A stretch of 64,000 nucleotides of DNA from positions 248,001 to 312,000 of the forward strand of contig NZ_JAENII010000004.1 in NCBI RefSeq assembly GCF_016595525.1, read 5' to 3'. This DNA comes from Haloferula rosea (GTDB taxonomy: Bacteria > Verrucomicrobiota > Verrucomicrobiia > Verrucomicrobiales > Akkermansiaceae). This document shows, one piece after another, positions 16,048 to 24,460 of this stretch. The first letter of the stretch is position 1; each line of letters starts with the position of its first letter. Below the pieces are notes generated by a model that saw only the letters and a program-made list of their open reading frames with translations, was not told the origin of the DNA and ran no database searches. A program made the position numbers and the translations under genes.

Positions 16048-17063
16048 GGAGTGGATGGGAGAATCTGGATGCGGTAGAAGCGTTTGGATGCGGCGGTGGT
16101 TTCCGTCGCGGAACCATCGCCGTGTGGAATCGGTGTCCACGAGTCGAGGTCGGGGCTTGCCTGGAGTTCGGCATCGAAGCCGTCGAAGGTCGGCCAGGTG
16201 AGGTGGTTGGTGGTGCCGCTGCGGCTCAGGGTGAGCGGCACCCGCAGATCGACTTCGAGGGTGAGGCTTGGCGCGTAGCCGCCGAAGATCTGGTGCAGGG
16301 CGTCGTCCCGGGTCAACCAGGCGGCCAATTCACCGCCTTCCTGAATGGCCGGGTGGAGCGAGGAGATCGTCAACCACAGCGCACCCTCGGACAGCGCTTG
16401 CTGGAGGTAGGGCGTGACGCCGGGGAGGGAGGTGTCGATCTGGAAATCGAAGACCGTATCGATGGGCACCAGATCGCCGGGCTCCACGTCGGAGGTGGTG
16501 CCGGTGGCCCAAGGCGTGGGCTCGAAGCCATCGGTGACATTCCAGCTGACGTCGCGTGGGGTGCCGTCGCCGGAGAATCCGAGGGGGTAGGCATTCCGCT
16601 CGGGCACCCCGTAGGGACTGGTCTCGAGAAAGGTGCCGGCAGCGAAGCCATTGCGGAATCCCGCACCGTGGAGTTCGACGGGGCGTCCGATGTCGGCATC
16701 CGGTGTCGATGCAATACTACTGGGAGTGCCGTAGCTAGTGAGTGGATCAGGGGTCGGGTCGTAGTCGAAGGTTTCGTCCTGACCGATGGTGGCGGTCAGG
16801 GTGATCGACCGGATCCGGTAGCTCTCCGGTGACAGGCCAGCGGGAATGGTCGAGGAGGTGTCGAACTGAATGAGGAAGAACCCCCAGCGGTCCTCCACGC
16901 CGCCCGAGGAGGGCAGGGCACTGAAGGTCGAGGCCTGGGCCCGGGTTCCCGGCGTACCGTTGGATGGATACATCCAGCGGTCGGCCGAGGGCTCGGGGAT
17001 GGTCTGGGGTGCGGCTGCTGCCAGGGAGGAGGCAGCGGCACTGACGAGACATGGAAGTCGCAT
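16044..17063 (-). CDS. Secreted protein with FYRI-type C-terminal domain
   Basis: A 339-residue protein with signal peptide MRLPCLVSAAASSLAAAAP. The middle contains a repeated beta-strand pattern, and the last 60 residues (LTWPTFDGFDAELQASPDLD then SWTPIPHGDG ... KRFYRIQIL) match a C-terminal module common on exported Verrucomicrobiota proteins, also seen in the giant protein ending at 41033 (KFFRLASSS). Function unknown. Its four-base overlap with the pseudopilin and 18-bp gap to the upstream PEP-CTERM gene place it in one operon. Confidence 0.7.
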   Translation of the reverse strand: MRLPCLVSAAASSLAAAAPQTIPEPSADRWMYPSNGTPGTRAQASTFSALPSSGGVEDRWGFFLIQFDTSSTIPAGLSPESYRIRSITLTATIGQDETFDYDPTPDPLTSYGTPSSIASTPDADIGRPVELHGAGFRNGFAAGTFLETSPYGVPERNAYPLGFSGDGTPRDVSWNVTDGFEPTPWATGTTSDVEPGDLVPIDTVFDFQIDTSLPGVTPYLQQALSEGALWLTISSLHPAIQEGGELAAWLTRDDALHQIFGGYAPSLTLEVDLRVPLTLSRSGTTNHLTWPTFDGFDAELQASPDLDSWTPIPHGDGSATETTAASKRFYRIQILPSTP

Positions 17064-17081
17064 GGTTCCGAATCGGGATGG

Positions 17082-17771
17082 TCAGTTCCTGCGCCGACGG
17101 AAGCTAAGGAACAGACCGGCGAGGGAGAGCAGGGCGACCGAGGGCTCGGGCACGACCTGGGCAAAGCTGTCTCCGGTGGTCAGGTTGACTTCGTACTGGG
17201 TCAGGTGGTTGTTGGTGTTGCTGCCCCACACGATTTCGTAGGAACTCACTGCCAGGCCGGTAAGGTCCCATTGCCACGCATAATTCGAGGTGGGAAATGA
17301 CTGTCCGGTGGTGAAGTTGATGGTGGAGTAACCCCCTGCAACCATCGTGCTGAAATCGGCGGCGAGTGCTTGGGATCCTCCATTGAAGTTCAGCACGGGT
17401 GTGACGCCGACAGGGGTCCCGACGTCCAACTGGAAAACAACGGTGGCCAGACCGGCGAGGGGGGAGGCGTCCGACAGCGAGTAGGTGCCCGCGCCGCCTC
17501 CGTCGTAGATCGAGGAGCCGGCGAAGTAGCCGTTGCCCGAGAGCTTGGCGAAGGTCGCGCTGCCGATCGAGCCGGTCATGTTTGCGGCGATGGATCCTGG
17601 CCACGGGGTGGCTCCGGGGTAGCTGGTGGTGTAGCCGTTGTCGGCCCAGTAGGTGTTGGTGTTGTTCAGCTGGTCCCAGCCGGAGCTCTCCTGGTTTCCC
17701 GGAAGGCTGACGGTGATGGCGGCGTGACTCAGGGTGGCGGTGGCGATCAATGCCACGGTGCTTCGGATCAT
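17082..17771 (-). CDS. PEP-CTERM sorting-domain protein
   Basis: A 229-residue protein with signal peptide MIRSTVALIATATLSHAA and a beta-rich domain (TYSLSDASPLAGLATVVFQL). It ends with the PEP-CTERM signal VPEPSVALLSLAGLFLSFRR: VPEP, TM helix, Arg-rich tail. Such proteins are exported, cut by exosortase and attached at the surface or released with exopolysaccharide. No exosortase gene is present here. The start at 17771 excludes an atypical upstream stretch. It is the second gene of the operon, 19 bp from the DUF6607 stop. Confidence 0.88.
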   Translation of the reverse strand: MIRSTVALIATATLSHAAITVSLPGNQESSGWDQLNNTNTYWADNGYTTSYPGATPWPGSIAANMTGSIGSATFAKLSGNGYFAGSSIYDGGGAGTYSLSDASPLAGLATVVFQLDVGTPVGVTPVLNFNGGSQALAADFSTMVAGGYSTINFTTGQSFPTSNYAWQWDLTGLAVSSYEIVWGSNTNNHLTQYEVNLTTGDSFAQVVPEPSVALLSLAGLFLSFRRRRN

Positions 17772-17790
17772 GATGTCGGGAGGTCGGGTG

Positions 17791-18711
17791 TTACTTGCTG
17801 ATGACGTAGGGCTGGAGGGCGGCACTGATTTCCTCCGGGGCAGGGGGCTTCTCTTGCATGCGTTTCAGCAATTTTGAGAGGGACTCGCCGTTCTTGCTCG
17901 TCGTGTAGGCGAATGACTGCGGTGCCTGTTCGCCGGAGGTTTCCCAGAACTCGCGGACTTCACCCCAGAACTCGCCGTGTTCGTTCCACCATGATCGGGC
18001 GAGCTCGGCCTTCGGGTCTTCCTCGCGGACGTAGCGGTTCAAGCCGGTCTCAAAGCACAGCACGGTGCGAGGTTCGCCGTCGCGATCGACCACCTTCCGG
18101 TTGTCCTGAAAGTGGACCCAGCCGCGATTGGTCAGCGTGTGGCGGTTGGTGACGAGCAGGTAGTCATAGTCGTCGCGCTTGGTGTATTCGCGGCGGGGGA
18201 GCGGACGTCGGGTCGGTTCACTCTGCCATGAGGACTCGCCGGCATCGTGGGTCCAGCGGCCGAAGCTCTCGTAGCGCGGGGTGTCGTCGACCTGGGTGAC
18301 CAACTGGCTCCAGGTGCCTTCCACCTCCGCTGATTTGAGGGTCACCTTGTTCCACTCGTGGATGTCATCGCTGCCGCAGTAGTCGAGGATCTCGGTGTCC
18401 TGCCAGGTCCAGATCTGGGCCCAGTGCTTGATCACGGTGGGTTCCTTGTCTTCTCCGCCGACCACCAGCAGGTGCTGCAGGGTGATCCGGGTCGGGGTGT
18501 CTTCGACCACCTCGACCACCTCCGTGGCGTCGGCCTCATAGAAGCCGTTCTTCAGTGTGTAGTCCGGGGCGACCTGGGCGGTTTCTTCAAAGCGAAAGGT
18601 GACTTTGTGGGTGCCGGCCATGGCAAGGATGGCTTCCCGGTCTTGTGCCGGTGGGTTGGCGGCGACGGCGGGCAGGGCGAGTCCGAGGAGGATCAGGGAT
18701 GTGGCATTCAT
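17791..18711 (-). CDS. DUF6607-like secreted protein
   Basis: A 306-residue protein with signal peptide MNATSLILLGLALPAVAANP. The segment ILAMAGTHKVTFRFEETAQV followed by VVEDTPTRITLQHLLVVGGE resembles the DUF6607 family, known from Bacteroidota and Gammaproteobacteria as an exported protein of unknown function. It contains several Trp and conserved acidic residues (WTWQDTEILDYCGSDDIHEWN). It is the first gene of the operon, divergent from trxA with 129 bp between. The family call is from memory of the motif pattern and could be wrong in detail. Confidence 0.65.
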   Translation of the reverse strand: MNATSLILLGLALPAVAANPPAQDREAILAMAGTHKVTFRFEETAQVAPDYTLKNGFYEADATEVVEVVEDTPTRITLQHLLVVGGEDKEPTVIKHWAQIWTWQDTEILDYCGSDDIHEWNKVTLKSAEVEGTWSQLVTQVDDTPRYESFGRWTHDAGESSWQSEPTRRPLPRREYTKRDDYDYLLVTNRHTLTNRGWVHFQDNRKVVDRDGEPRTVLCFETGLNRYVREEDPKAELARSWWNEHGEFWGEVREFWETSGEQAPQSFAYTTSKNGESLSKLLKRMQEKPPAPEEISAALQPYVISK

Positions 18712-18840
18712 GAGGGCGGGAATCTCGCAGAGGGCCGCCGCCCGCGACTAACGCCCGCTTGCGAGATATGAGCGCCGGATTGCGCAAGGGCCCGGCGGGC
18801 TGCCACTTGACAAACGGTTCGGGCTCTCCATCGTCGGCCC

Positions 18841-19161
18841 ATGGCTCTGCAACTCAACGAAGCAAATTTTCAAAGCGAAGTGATCGATTCCGACGTCCCT
18901 GTCCTGGTGGACTTCTGGGCGGAATGGTGTGGCCCGTGCAAGATGATCGGCCCAGTCATCGATCAGGTCGCCGAGGAAATCGGAGACGCCGCCAAGGTCG
19001 GCAAGGTGAACGTGGATGAAGCCCGCGACCTCGCCGTGAAGTACAACGTGAAGTCCATCCCGCTCCTCCTCTTCTTCAAGGGGGGCGAAGTGAAGGACCA
19101 GATCGTCGGGGCCGCCGTGACCAAGGAGCAGCTCGCCGAGAAATTGAAGTCCCTCGCCTGA
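18841..19161 (+). CDS. trxA: Thioredoxin
   Basis: A 106-residue cytosolic thioredoxin with the classical active site WCGPC (Trp29-Cys30-Gly-Pro-Cys33), the buried Asp of VLVDFWAEWCGPC, and the cis-Pro loop VKSIPLLLFFKGG. Full length for the family with no signal peptide. It reduces disulfides in ribonucleotide reductase and other targets using NADPH via thioredoxin reductase. It is monocistronic, ending at a good terminator. It contrasts with the two secreted thioredoxin-like proteins at 34151-35088. Confidence 0.97.
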   Translation: MALQLNEANFQSEVIDSDVPVLVDFWAEWCGPCKMIGPVIDQVAEEIGDAAKVGKVNVDEARDLAVKYNVKSIPLLLFFKGGEVKDQIVGAAVTKEQLAEKLKSLA

Positions 19162-19184
19162 GTCGAACCCTCAGGATTTTTCAC

Positions 19185-19218
19185 AGGCCGGTCATCCTTC
19201 GGGGTGATCGGCCTTTTT
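19185..19218 (+). terminator. Rho-independent terminator of trxA
   Basis: The stem AGGCCGGTCATCC pairs (with two G-T wobbles) with GGGTGATCGGCCT around a short loop, followed by TTTTT. It sits between trxA and the convergent marC gene; on the other strand no good T-run follows. Confidence 0.8.
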
Positions 19219-19226
19219 CGTAAATC

Positions 19227-19895
19227 TCAGTCGAGGGCGGCCGGATCGATCCAACCGGTGGTCACGTCGCCGAGCCCGGCGAGCATGAACTGCACGCCAA
19301 TGGCGGCAAGGATCAGGCCCATCAGCCGCGCGGCGATTTCCAGTCCCATGGGTCCGAGCAGCTTGCCGATCCGCTCGCTCGCGAGCAGGAGGATGAAGGT
19401 GAGCAGGCACATGCCAAGGATCACCGCGGACATGCCGAGGCGCTCGGTCGGGTTGCTCGCCTGTCCGGCGAACAGGATGACCGTGCCGATGGATCCGGGG
19501 CCGACGAAGAGCGGGACTCCCACGGGGATGAGAAGGTTGCGGAAGCGATGTTCCGCGGCTTCGAGGTCGCTTTCCTCGGTGACCTTTTCCGCCAGTTGCT
19601 CGACCCGTTTGCCATCCTGCCCACGCACCATGCCGATGCCGGTCAGCAGGAGAAGGATGCCGCCGGCGATGCGGAAGGCGGGGAGCGACACGCCGAAGAA
19701 GTGAAGCAACCCGCTTCCCGACCAAAAGAAGACGAGCAGGGCCACCGCAATGAACACGCTGAGGAACAGGGCGAGGTAGCGCTGGGCGCCAAGCCGCTCG
19801 CCCGCGACTGCATTGATGTAGACCGGCAGGTTCCCCAAGGGGTTCATGATCGCGAACAGGGCACCCGCGAAGTGGGAGATGAGGGCGAGGTCCAT
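19227..19895 (-). CDS. MarC-family integral membrane protein
   Basis: A 222-residue protein with six hydrophobic helices and the MarC signature near the N-terminus (HFAGALFAIMNPLGNLPVYI) and VPLFVGPGSIGTVILFAG in the middle. MarC proteins (UPF0056) sit in the inner membrane; despite the name they have no proven role in antibiotic resistance. The start at 19895 lies one base from the stop of the DUF1287 gene upstream, so they are co-transcribed. Length is normal. Confidence 0.9.
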   Translation of the reverse strand: MDLALISHFAGALFAIMNPLGNLPVYINAVAGERLGAQRYLALFLSVFIAVALLVFFWSGSGLLHFFGVSLPAFRIAGGILLLLTGIGMVRGQDGKRVEQLAEKVTEESDLEAAEHRFRNLLIPVGVPLFVGPGSIGTVILFAGQASNPTERLGMSAVILGMCLLTFILLLASERIGKLLGPMGLEIAARLMGLILAAIGVQFMLAGLGDVTTGWIDPAALD

Positions 19896-19896
19896 G

Positions 19897-20460
19897 CTAT
19901 TTCCAACGGTAGTGTCCGGTAATGGGGAAGTCGAACAAGCGGTCTTCCTCGCGGGTCCCGCGGCCGATGTTGTGGATGACCAGCGGGGTGCCGTCCTCCG
20001 ACTTCTTGTCACTCACGACCATGATGTGAGGTCGGTTGGGTGGCACCGTGCAGGTGACGAGGTCGCCCGGAAGGTAGTCGCCGGGCTTCTTGGTGACCGG
20101 CAGTGACAGACCGCGCCGCTTGAAATAGGTCCCCAGGTTGGGCACCCGGCGGTGGTCGATGTTGCGGTCGGTCCTCGTCAGCCCCCAGATCTTCGGGAAT
20201 TTGGCGAAGTTCGAGCGCATGTCCTCGTGGACCAGTTTCTGCAGGTCCTGGGACAGCCCGTTGCGCAGAGCGCGAACCACCACGTCGGTGCACACGCCGC
20301 GGTCGTTCTCCACATCGCCTCCCGGATACTTCAGGCTGACGTAGGCGGGGTCGTAGCTCGTCGTCACTCCGACCCGTGCCCGTGCCGCGTCCACGATCTT
20401 CGTGCCGGTGTCAGCGAAGACCGACAGGCTGAGGGAAAGGATGACCAGCAGGGTACGCAT
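19897..20460 (-). CDS. DUF1287 family exported protein
   Basis: A 187-residue protein with signal peptide MRTLLVILSLSLSVFADT. The family hallmark GGDVENDRGVCTDVVVRAL contains a conserved Cys that probably acts as a nucleophile in an NlpC/P60-like fold. PGDLVTCTVPPNRPHIMVVSD and DGTPLVIHNIGRGT follow with the His expected of such hydrolases. DUF1287 is uncharacterised; peptidoglycan hydrolysis is a plausible guess. It starts four bases after the hemL stop and is followed one base on by marC, so the order hemL-DUF1287-marC is one operon. Confidence 0.88.
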   Translation of the reverse strand: MRTLLVILSLSLSVFADTGTKIVDAARARVGVTTSYDPAYVSLKYPGGDVENDRGVCTDVVVRALRNGLSQDLQKLVHEDMRSNFAKFPKIWGLTRTDRNIDHRRVPNLGTYFKRRGLSLPVTKKPGDYLPGDLVTCTVPPNRPHIMVVSDKKSEDGTPLVIHNIGRGTREEDRLFDFPITGHYRWK

Positions 20461-20464
20461 CGAT

Positions 20465-21766
20465 CTAGATGTCCTTCAGCACCTCATCGATCACCTGCAC
20501 GGTGTCGTCGAGGTCGGCTTCGGTGTGGGCCAAGGAGAGGAAGCCGGTTTCGTACGGGCTCGGTGCGAGGTAGATCCCTTTGTCGAGGCAGCCCCAGAAG
20601 AGCTTTTTGAAGAGCTCGAGGTCCTGCTTCATGACGTCGTCGACATTGACGATCTCGCGGTCGGTGAAGAAGAGGCAGAACATCGACCCGACCCGGTTGA
20701 TGCGGTGGGGGATGCCGCGCGCTTCCATCACGCCGCGCAGGCCTTTTTCGAAATGTGCGCCGAGCACGTCGAGCCGGTCGTAGCCGTTGGGCAGGCCGTC
20801 GGTGCCGCCGAGCTGTTTCAGCTGGGCGAGCCCGGCGGCCATGGCCAGCGGGTTCCCCGACAAGGTGCCGGCCTGATAGACCGGGCCGTCGGGAGCGAGC
20901 ATGTCCATGACGTCGGCGCGCCCGCCAAAGGCGCCGACCGGCAGGCCGCCGCCGATGACCTTGCCGAAGCAGGAGAGGTCGGGCGTGAGGTTTTCGAGGC
21001 CCTGCACACCGGCCTTGCCGAGGCGGAAGCCGGTCATGACTTCATCGAAGATCAACAAGGACCCGTGAGCCTCGCAGGTGCTCTTGAGCAGGTCGAGGTA
21101 GCCGGGCTTGGGCAGGACGAAGCCGGCGTTGGCCGGGTAGGACTCGACGATGATGGCGGCGATCAGCTCGCCCTTCTCCTTGAAGACGGCCTCGAGGGCT
21201 TCGGGGTCGTTGTAGGGGAGGACGATGGTGTTGCGTGCGAAGTCGGACGGGACGCCAGCGGAGTCCGGCTCACCGTGTGTGAGTGCCCCGGATCCGGCGG
21301 CGACGAGAAGGGAATCACTATGACCATGGTAGCAACCGTCGAACTTGACGATCAGGTCGCGCTTGGTGAAGCCGCGTGCCAGACGGATGGCGGACATGGT
21401 GGCCTCGGTGCCGGAGTTGCACATGCGGACCTTTTGCACCGAGGGCACCCAGTCGGTGACCTTGCGGGCCATCTCGACCTCGAAGGGATTCGGGATGCCG
21501 AAGGAAACGCCGCTCTTGGCGACTTCGTGGATGGTGTTGGTGACCACCGTCGGGGCATGCCCGAGGATGTTCGGCCCCCAGGAGCCGATGTAGTCGATGT
21601 AGGTCTTGCCATCGACATCCTCGATGCGGCTGCCCTTGGCCTTGCGGACAAAGAAAGGCTCGCCGCCGACATTGCGGAAGGCGCGGACGGGAGAGTTCAC
21701 GCCGCCGGGAATGACTTCCTTGGCGGCGGCGAAGAGTTTGCGGGAAAGAGGGCCGTTTTCGGTCAC
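20465..21766 (-). CDS. hemL: Glutamate-1-semialdehyde 2,1-aminomutase
   Basis: A 433-residue class III PLP aminotransferase-fold enzyme that converts glutamate-1-semialdehyde to 5-aminolevulinate in the C5 tetrapyrrole pathway. Motifs: [13 protein letters not shown] (residues 142-154), [12 protein letters not shown], the PLP lysine Lys269 in [16 protein letters not shown], and [16 protein letters not shown]. The start codon is GTG at 21766. Full length. It is the first gene of the operon with DUF1287 and MarC. Confidence 0.96.
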   Translation of the reverse strand: MTENGPLSRKLFAAAKEVIPGGVNSPVRAFRNVGGEPFFVRKAKGSRIEDVDGKTYIDYIGSWGPNILGHAPTVVTNTIHEVAKSGVSFGIPNPFEVEMARKVTDWVPSVQKVRMCNSGTEATMSAIRLARGFTKRDLIVKFDGCYHGHSDSLLVAAGSGALTHGEPDSAGVPSDFARNTIVLPYNDPEALEAVFKEKGELIAAIIVESYPANAGFVLPKPGYLDLLKSTCEAHGSLLIFDEVMTGFRLGKAGVQGLENLTPDLSCFGKVIGGGLPVGAFGGRADVMDMLAPDGPVYQAGTLSGNPLAMAAGLAQLKQLGGTDGLPNGYDRLDVLGAHFEKGLRGVMEARGIPHRINRVGSMFCLFFTDREIVNVDDVMKQDLELFKKLFWGCLDKGIYLAPSPYETGFLSLAHTEADLDDTVQVIDEVLKDI

Positions 21767-21844
21767 GCGGCGACGATGCGCCGGTCGGCACCGCGATGCA
21801 AGCCAGTGGAAACTCCAGCGAGGGATCCCGGATGGGGAGGGGGA

Positions 21845-23542
21845 TCAGTCCCGCCCCTTGGGGCCACGATCGTGATCGAGGATGAAGCGCTTGCCGCGCA
21901 GGGTGGTTCCGCGGACGGACTCGATGATCTGATCGGCGACCTCTGCCTTCACTTCGATGCGGCAGTTGCGTGGGAAGAGACGGACGTGGCCGATGCTCCC
22001 TTGGGGCACACCGGACTCGTTGTAGAGCATGCCGATGACTTCGCCGACCTTCACGCCCTGTTGTTTCCCGACGGAGAGGAAGAGGGGGACCATGCCGGTA
22101 TTGTCGTGCGGGGTGTCGTGATCGCGGCGCGGTCCACGTTCCCGTGGTGCGCGATCGCCACGGCCTCCACGGTCACGGGGTTCATGCTCACGGCGCTGAC
22201 GGCGTTGGCCGGGTTCCTCGTGATCCTCCTGGATCTTGCTGAACTCCCGGCCACCTTCTTCGCCGAGTGCGGTGAAGAGCACGCTGACGACGTCGGTCGG
22301 CGTGTAGCCCTGCTCGAGCAGACGGTCGAGCTGCGCCTCGTGCGACTTGAAGTCTCCCTTGGCGAGGCGTTCCTTGAGTTGTTCGAAAAGTCGGTCGGCG
22401 ACCTTGCCTTCGACTTGTTCCTGGGACGGTACCCGCTCGCGCTTCACCGGCTGGCGGGTGTAGCGCTCGATGGTCTCCATGCGGTGGAGGTCGCGACCGA
22501 AGGCGAAGCTGACGGCGCGGCCACTGCGACCCGCACGTCCCGTACGGCCGATCCGGTGGACGTAGTCTTCAGGGTCCTGTGGAAGGTCGTAGTTGATGAC
22601 CAGATCGATGTCGTCCACGTCGAGCCCGCGTCCAGCGACGTCGGTGGCGACGAGAACCTCGACGATGCCATCGCGGAAGCGGCGCAGCACGCGTTCGCGC
22701 ATCTGCTGGGTGATATCGCCGTGCAGGCGGTCCACGGCGTAGCCGCGTGCGAGCAGGGCTTCGGTGCATTCGTCGACCGAGCGCTTGGTGTTGCAGAAGA
22801 TGATGCTCAGACGCGCCGGCTCGATGTCGAGGATGCGGGATACCACTTCCACCTTCGAGCGCTGGCGGACTTCGTAGCACGACTGGTCGATGGAGCTGAC
22901 CGTCATCGCCTTCTGCTTGACCTGGATGGTTTCCGGGCTGTTGCCGAAGCGTTCGATGAAGTGGGTCACCTGGCGGTTCATGGTCGCCGAGAAGAACAGC
23001 GTCTGCCGATCTTGGGGCATGTCGGCGAGCAGGGTTTCCATTTCATCCCGGAATCCCATGTCGAGCATGCGGTCGGCTTCGTCGAGCACGACGGTGCGGA
23101 TCGTGCTTGGGTTGAGCGAGCCCCGCTTGAGGTGGTCGAGGACGCGGCCGGGTGTGCCGACGACGACGTGGGCTCCCTTGCGCAAGGCGCGCAGCTGGCG
23201 GTCGATCGGGGCACCGCCGTAGACGGGCACGGCGCTGAGGCGGTCGAGCTTGGCTCCGAGGCGGTGGATTTCCTCACACACCTGGTTGGCGAGCTCGCGG
23301 GTCGGGCAGAGGATGATGGCCTGCGTTTCGTGGCGCTTCAGATCGATCTTGGCGAGAAGGGGGATGCCGAAGGCCGCGGTCTTGCCGGAGCCGGTTTCGG
23401 AGAGTCCGATGATGTCCTTTCCCTCGAGAGCGACGGGGATGGACATGGCTTGAATGGGAGAGGGGCGTTCGTAGCCGAGGGCTTCGACGGAGGCCAGAAG
23501 GTCGTCGGGAAGTCCCAGTTCGGCGAAAGGAGGCGTGTCCAT
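21845..23542 (-). CDS. DEAD-box ATP-dependent RNA helicase, DeaD/CsdA-like
   Basis: A 565-residue protein with all DEAD-box motifs in order: Q-motif region, SETGSGKT (motif I), [26 protein letters not shown] (motif II), FFSATM, and [13 protein letters not shown] (motif VI). After an Arg/Glu/Asp-rich linker ([20 protein letters not shown]) there is a DbpA-type RNA-binding domain at the end ([20 protein letters not shown] ... RFILDHDRG), as in DeaD/CsdA. Likely role: RNA unwinding in ribosome assembly or cold response. The ATG at 23542 is chosen; a further 12 residues are open upstream. Confidence 0.95.
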   Translation of the reverse strand: MDTPPFAELGLPDDLLASVEALGYERPSPIQAMSIPVALEGKDIIGLSETGSGKTAAFGIPLLAKIDLKRHETQAIILCPTRELANQVCEEIHRLGAKLDRLSAVPVYGGAPIDRQLRALRKGAHVVVGTPGRVLDHLKRGSLNPSTIRTVVLDEADRMLDMGFRDEMETLLADMPQDRQTLFFSATMNRQVTHFIERFGNSPETIQVKQKAMTVSSIDQSCYEVRQRSKVEVVSRILDIEPARLSIIFCNTKRSVDECTEALLARGYAVDRLHGDITQQMRERVLRRFRDGIVEVLVATDVAGRGLDVDDIDLVINYDLPQDPEDYVHRIGRTGRAGRSGRAVSFAFGRDLHRMETIERYTRQPVKRERVPSQEQVEGKVADRLFEQLKERLAKGDFKSHEAQLDRLLEQGYTPTDVVSVLFTALGEEGGREFSKIQEDHEEPGQRRQRREHEPRDRGGRGDRAPRERGPRRDHDTPHDNTGMVPLFLSVGKQQGVKVGEVIGMLYNESGVPQGSIGHVRLFPRNCRIEVKAEVADQIIESVRGTTLRGKRFILDHDRGPKGRD

Positions 23543-23738
23543 GATACAAAGGGCCGGGCGGATGGGGTTGAGAACCAAGGGCCAGCGGCGGAGGCGGAAG
23601 GTGATGGATTCCGGCGGTCTGGCAAGCAGCGAATTCCAGCCGGGTCGGCGGAATCCTGGGTTTTGAGGGGATCAAGCCCCCGCCGGACCCCGCGGGAATT
23701 CGTCGTCGACGGCCCGGGAGTTCGCGGCCTACGCGACA

Positions 23739-23770
23739 GGACCCCCTGCCGGACAAGCCGACGGGGGGCC
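23739..23770. repeat. GC-rich hairpin repeat downstream of the pseudopilin gene
   Basis: GGACCCCCTGCCGG and CCGACGGGGGGCC form a long imperfect stem with a five-base loop. No T-run follows on either strand, so it does not look like a rho-independent terminator. More imperfect GC-rich inverted sequence lies at 23650-23735. The 249-bp gap between the helicase start and the pseudopilin stop otherwise holds nothing coding. Confidence 0.45.
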
Positions 23771-23791
23771 GATGACGCCAGATTTGGGCGA

Positions 23792-24241
23792 TTACCAGTC
23801 CCGATCGTTCGGAAGCTGGTGCTGCTGCCTGGTTTCCAGCGAGCAGGTCACGTAGAGCTCACCCGGTGTGGGGAAGACATCCTCGTGGGCAAGCTCATAG
23901 AGCCCGCCTCCTGGACAGGGCTGAATGCCCTTGAGCATCTCATGGGTCGTGCTGTCGATGTAGCCCTTGTGAAGCAGGTGGTCGGCGATCGACTGACTGC
24001 CTCGCTCGGCACGGGGGATGGTTCCGGACGCAAAACCGTAGAGGTTTTGGTAGGAACGCACGCTCATCTGCACATTGCGGATGTTCATGATGCAGGCGGC
24101 ACGGTCGGAGCCACGGCTCCAGGCGCGGGCGCCAATCAGTAGTACGGTCGTCATGGCAAGCAGCACGGCAAGAACGACTGTAATCTCCAGTAGCGTCAGG
24201 CCGGGCCGATCCATGCGCCGCCGGGGGGATGCGGTTTTCAT
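23792..24241 (-). CDS. Type II/IV pseudopilin-like protein
   Basis: A 149-residue protein with leader MKTASPRRRMDRPGLTLLEITVVL: Gly14 before Leu15, with Glu at the +5 position, then a long hydrophobic helix (VLAVLLAMTTVLLIGARAW). The rest has three Cys residues (ACIMN, QPCPGG, TCSLE) that may form a disulfide. The positively charged leader is typical. It is a monocistronic pseudopilin-like gene; no assembly genes are near. The start is set at 24241 by the leader. Confidence 0.82.
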   Translation of the reverse strand: MKTASPRRRMDRPGLTLLEITVVLAVLLAMTTVLLIGARAWSRGSDRAACIMNIRNVQMSVRSYQNLYGFASGTIPRAERGSQSIADHLLHKGYIDSTTHEMLKGIQPCPGGGLYELAHEDVFPTPGELYVTCSLETRQQHQLPNDRDW

Positions 24242-24460
24242 GTTCGGGGGGTGTGGGGGGGTGAGCTGCGAAAGTAGCACGAAAGCGTGGGTCGCCCATC
24301 ACGCGATCGTGGAGGGTGGAGCGGATGGCGTTCGCCGGGCGTCGGGGAAGGGAAGTGATTGCCTGACCGGAGTGGGGAGACCAGCATGCCCCAGAAAACG
24401 ATAGAAACTTGCCTGTAGGCGAAATAAACCGTCTTCTTTCGCCGTTTTCCCGCCCTAATC

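Noticed and set aside
17082-18711. Reading the PEP-CTERM protein as a lectin-type enzyme
   Set aside because: The core domain has no recognised catalytic residues; only the sorting signal is certain.
23739-23770. Rho-independent terminator for the pseudopilin
   Set aside because: The stem is good but no T-run follows on the minus strand, so it was listed as a hairpin repeat only.
20402-24142. Plus-strand open frame of 1246 residues
   Set aside because: It runs antisense across hemL, the DEAD-box helicase and a pseudopilin, all with clear family motifs. Long antisense frames are common in high-GC DNA.
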